Shown here one piece after another: positions 15,703 through 16,272 of a stretch of 16,272 nucleotides of DNA. Origin of the DNA: Anaerolineales bacterium (GTDB lineage Bacteria; Chloroflexota; Anaerolineae; B4-G1; DUEL01); contig DQUX01000222.1 in assembly GCA_015662065.1 (NCBI GenBank), forward strand, positions 1-16,272, written 5' to 3'. Position 1 is the stretch's first letter; each line of letters begins with the position of its first letter. The translations under genes and the position numbers were made by a program. The notes beneath the pieces were generated by a model. The model searched no databases, was not told the origin of the DNA, and saw nothing but the letters and a program-made list of their open reading frames with translations.

Positions 15703-16272
15703 CTGAGCGGGCCTCCAGTTCGGCGCGGGCGATATCCAGTTGGAAGGGCTTGTCCACGTCCATCCCGATCTCCGGCCAGGCGCAGACCACCGCCCGCCCG
15801 CGCACCCGGAGCGCCCGACTGGCCCGTCGTTCCCCCTCCGCCAGGCTCATCCGTCCGGTAAGGAGCTTGATCAGAGGCCACACGCCGCCGAGCATGCGGG
15901 CCTGTCGGATGGGGCTCTTCCGCGCGCTGGCCAGCCGCCGCCAGAGCTCCCGGTTTGCGGTGAGCGCCCCCCTTCTCAGCAGGAGTAGGTCTCCCCCCGC
16001 GAACTCCCCCTCCGTCAGACGCACGTAGGTGCGGCGGGAGGTGGGGAAGCGGCCCTCCATCACAGACCGCTCCACGACCCCGTAGTAGAGATCGTGGTCC
16101 GTCTTCAGACACTCCTCGACGAACCGGTCTACGATCGCCGAGGTGAGCAGGGGAAGGTCGGAACCGCTGACCAGCACCCCCGTCAGGTGGGGGAGTTGGG
16201 TAAGGGCGTGCTGGATGCCGGCCTCGGCATTGTCGAGCATGTCTCCCCGGGCGGGGATGTAGGAGACGGGGG
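15686..16272 (-). CDS. MobA-like nucleotidyltransferase, C-terminal part (runs off the window edge)
   Basis: The frame is open to the right edge, so the true start and the N-terminal glycine-rich NTP-binding motif are missing; 195 residues are visible. The first visible residues (PVSYIPARGDMLDNAEAGI) and the metal-site strand GVLVSGSDLPLLTSAIVDRF are those of the MobA/GT-A-like nucleotidyltransferase fold, in which the Asp in SDLPLLT helps bind the metal ion. The end has PEIGMDVDKPFQLDIARAEL, a block shared by these enzymes. Proteins of this fold transfer a nucleotide to molybdopterin, a sugar phosphate or an alcohol phosphate. The neighbouring PAP2 phosphatase hints at lipid head-group or polyprenol chemistry rather than molybdenum cofactor, but that is inference. 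A methionine at 16240 is in frame but falls inside the conserved domain, so it is not the start. Confidence 0.85.
   Translation of the reverse strand, partial: PVSYIPARGDMLDNAEAGIQHALTQLPHLTGVLVSGSDLPLLTSAIVDRFVEECLKTDHDLYYGVVERSVMEGRFPTSRRTYVRLTEGEFAGGDLLLLRRGALTANRELWRRLASARKSPIRQARMLGGVWPLIKLLTGRMSLAEGERRASRALRVRGRAVVCAWPEIGMDVDKPFQLDIARAELEARSGASPL

Overview
This is a GC-rich window, tightly packed with genes, and it most resembles the genome of a Chloroflexota bacterium (Anaerolineae/Caldilineae-like). That placement is an inference. It rests on the base composition, the frequent GTG starts with strong GGAGG ribosome binding sites, and two very large ATPase-TPR signalling proteins (one with a zinc ribbon and a cyclase fold, one with a C-terminal BTAD domain) beside a BMP-type nucleoside ABC transporter. 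I found no rRNA, tRNA, CRISPR array, insertion sequence or phage gene. No gap between genes reaches 300 bases.

Positions 88-6290 hold a four-gene ABC importer of the BMP/PnrA (nucleoside) family. It consists of a lipoprotein binding protein, a 12-bp hairpin in the following gap, a double ATPase, a permease fused at its N-terminus to a second complete BMP-type binding domain, and a second permease. The fusion is the most unusual feature of the window. Its binding domain has no signal peptide, and an arginine-rich linker precedes the first membrane helix, which points to a cytoplasmic location. Positions 6333-7235 encode FtsY, the signal recognition particle receptor, without an A domain.

Positions 7258-15145 form a signalling and regulatory block on the same strand. 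First comes a 1153-residue zinc ribbon/cyclase-like/AAA/TPR protein whose cyclase domain has lost both metal-binding aspartates. Next is a 360-residue iron-sulfur protein with 18 cysteines and a probable winged-helix N-terminus. Last is a 1085-residue MalT-like ATPase/TPR protein with a C-terminal winged helix and BTAD domain. All eight genes from 88 to 15145 point the same way and lie close together, so read-through transcription is possible but not shown.

On the minus strand, converging on this block, are a PAP2-family phosphatase (15172-15702) and, upstream of it, a MobA-like nucleotidyltransferase that runs off the right edge. They overlap by 17 bases and are probably co-translated, perhaps in polar-lipid or sugar-nucleotide metabolism.
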